Below are positions 62,633-64,000 of a DNA stretch of 64,000 nucleotides, piece after piece. The number at the start of each line of letters is the position of its first letter. Position 1 is the first letter of the stretch. Source of the stretch: Labilithrix sp. GTDB taxonomy: Bacteria > Myxococcota_A > Polyangia > Polyangiales > Polyangiaceae. The notes beneath the pieces were generated by a model. It worked only from the letters and a program-made list of their open reading frames with translations, did not search any database and was not told the DNA's origin. Location of the stretch: NCBI GenBank assembly GCA_019637225.1, contig JAHBWC010000006.1, positions 105,740 to 169,739 of the forward strand, written 5' to 3'. Position numbers and translations under genes: made by a program.

Positions 62633-63106
62633 TCACTCGTAGCCGAGCGTCGCGAGCATCTCGAACATCGCGAGCACGGCCGACGGATCGGGGTACTCGA
62701 ACGCGAGCCCTGCGCGCGCGATGGAGCGCGGGCGGCCGAACGCGTCGACCTCCGCCGTGAACCGCGGCGAGTGAGCCCAGGCGACGACGGCGGTGAGCAC
62801 GAGCGGATCCCACATCGTCGGGGTCGCGAACGTCACCGAGAGGCGATCGCCCGGGACGAGCGGCTCTTCCGTCTCGATGCCGGCGCCGGCAATGCTGAGG
62901 TCGATGACGTGCGCCTGGCGTTCGGCGCCCGATCGCTGGCCCGCGATGTGGACCGCGAGCCGGACGGGGCGGCGGTCGTGGGCGCGGAAATGCCCGTCTC
63001 GGCCCTTGGGCAGAGCCGCGGAGCCCACGGCGTTCGGTGCGCCTGACGACGAGCGGGAGTTCGGCGGCAAAGTCTTACAAAACCGGAAGATACCACGGCG
63101 ATTCAC
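62633..63106 (-). CDS. PilZ-domain protein
   Basis: With the GTG at 63106 the protein has 157 residues; a GTG at 63028 is another possible start and would give a more typical PilZ N-terminus. The PilZ domain (about 40-155) has the Arg-rich entry HDRRPVRLAVH and the DLSIAGAG element, so c-di-GMP binding is likely. It lies 90 bases from a divergent PilZ gene at 63197 and may share its control region. Confidence 0.8.
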   Translation of the reverse strand: MNRRGIFRFCKTLPPNSRSSSGAPNAVGSAALPKGRDGHFRAHDRRPVRLAVHIAGQRSGAERQAHVIDLSIAGAGIETEEPLVPGDRLSVTFATPTMWDPLVLTAVVAWAHSPRFTAEVDAFGRPRSIARAGLAFEYPDPSAVLAMFEMLATLGYE

Positions 63107-63196
63107 CGGTTGGCGTTTTCCAATCCGGGCGGGTTAGGATGGAAAGCCACGCGCTCCGGATCCGGACCGGTCGAGCCACGTCGAGACACAGGAAAA

Positions 63197-64000
63197 ATGA
63201 GCCAGGATACGCGCAAGGACAAACGCGCAAAGGTCGTCAGCCTCAACGTTCGTTACAAGAGCGCGACGGTCGACGAGTTCATCGAGAACCACTCGCACGA
63301 CGTGAGCAAGGGCGGCATCTTCGTCAAGACGCCCACCCCGTTCCCGCCGGGCACCCTGCTCAAGTTCGAGATCCGGCTCGCCGGCGACAAGAGCGTCATC
63401 TCGGGCGTCGGGCGCGTCGTGTGGAAGCGCGAGCCGACGCAGGCCGGCGCCGAGAAGCCCGCCGGCATGGGCGTGAAGTTCATCAAGATCGACGACGCGT
63501 CGCGCGCGATCATCGACGACTCATCACGCAGAAGGCCGACGCCGGCAGCGCGTACACCTCCGAGACTCCAGTCGAAGACGGCGCGACGGCGGGACACCCG
63601 TCGACCTTGCGCGGCCTCGTCGCGGCGCCGCCCGTTGAGCAGGCGGCGCCTCCCGGGCCTTCGCCGGTGAACGTTCCGCCTCCGGCCGCGCACGCGAAGC
63701 TCCCCGTCCCGCCGACCGCGGGAGGGCCGCCTCCTCCGGCCGCGGCGAAGCCTGGTCTCACGGGAACGCTCGCGGGGCCGCGACCCAGCGGGCTGCCGAA
63801 CGTGCCCGCGCCGACGCCGCCGCCGGCGGCCGCGAAGCCGGCGACCGCCGGAGCGATCGGCAAGCCGGCGAGCGCGAAGAGCGCGGGCGGTCCGCCGCCT
63901 CCCGCGCTGGGCAAGGCGACCGACACCGCGGTCGGCGTCGGTCCGCAAGCGAACCCTCCCGCGGTGAATGCTGCCGCCGTGATCGGCTCCGGCGCCGTGC
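63197..64000 (+). CDS. PilZ-domain protein with Pro/Ala-rich extension; apparent one-base frameshift, 3' end outside the window
   Basis: The ATG at 63197 (AGGA just upstream) opens a PilZ domain (about 1-105) with RAKVVSLNVRYK and DVSKGGIFVK, of the myxobacterial TIGR02266-like type. At 63515-63522 the sequence reads GACGACTC, whereas GACGACCTC would continue the frame. One C appears to be missing. In the shifted frame from 63520 the reading continues to the window end as LITQKADAGSAYTSETP and a Pro/Ala/Gly-rich stretch with GGPPPP repeats. In the unshifted frame the reading stops at 63670 with a basic, unlikely tail. Either a real frameshift or a sequence error is possible. Confidence 0.75.

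Noticed and set aside
63010..63196. Promoter pair TTGGCG / TAGGAT upstream of the PilZ gene at 63197
   Set aside because: The spacing is 19 bases and both boxes are weak; not enough to list as a feature.

Overview
The window is high-GC (about 70 percent by eye) bacterial chromosome. Its gene content points to a myxobacterium, most likely Myxococcota of the Polyangia type. The evidence is an AgmX/PglI-type TonB-like protein, at least four PilZ domains, many Cys-, Gly- or Pro-rich lipoproteins, a PknB-like kinase with a transmembrane segment, a TPR-PEGA protein, and frequent GTG and TTG starts with GTGA/ATGA/TTGA overlaps. This assignment rests on protein families only. No rRNA, tRNA, CRISPR array, phage or insertion sequence was recognised.

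Left part (1-16 kb): an AddB-like PD-(D/E)XK nuclease gene runs off the left edge. It is divergent from an AgmX-like protein, which is followed by a CzcB/CzcA-type RND adaptor and pump, a papain-fold protease on the minus strand, a compact ftsE-ftsX-envC-like division operon, and two overlapping genes for a Gly-rich lipoprotein and a Tat-type lipoprotein. The two divergent intergenic regions on this side share the same dyad, TCACCC-N4-GGGTGA.

Middle part (16-46 kb): an unusual simple-repeat palindrome separates two convergent genes. After it come an isopropylmalate/homocitrate-synthase-family enzyme, a LuxR-type regulator, a grpE-dnaK-tandem PilZ operon and a UvrD/PcrA helicase. These are followed by a Cys-rich lipoprotein, a giant metzincin lipoprotein, phosphohexomutase and prmC, and a metallophosphoesterase. 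The block ends with a TPR-PEGA-barrel protein, a GH113-like protein, a NodB deacetylase, a TlpA-like thioredoxin, a GspE/PilB ATPase, and an AAA+ ATPase abutting a two-RCK potassium channel, then hflX.

Right part (46-64 kb): many envelope and accessory genes. They include a radical SAM protein, an intradiol-dioxygenase-fold lipoprotein, further lipoproteins, an HD hydrolase resembling half a CCA-adding enzyme, a Ser/Thr kinase and a three-gene overlapping operon (small lipoprotein, C92-type amidase, barrel protein). Beyond them lie tandem TRL-like lipoproteins ending at a strong terminator, a SirB1-type protein, a deoxyhypusine-synthase-like enzyme and two divergent PilZ genes. The last PilZ gene carries an apparent one-base frameshift.

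The dominant themes are cell-envelope biology (about 14 predicted lipoproteins), c-di-GMP reception (PilZ) and division/secretion machinery. No single locus is a clear novel defence or mobile system. The best leads are the shared dyad, the repeat palindrome, the chaperone-PilZ operon, the ATPase-channel pair, the TRL duplication and the frameshifted PilZ gene.
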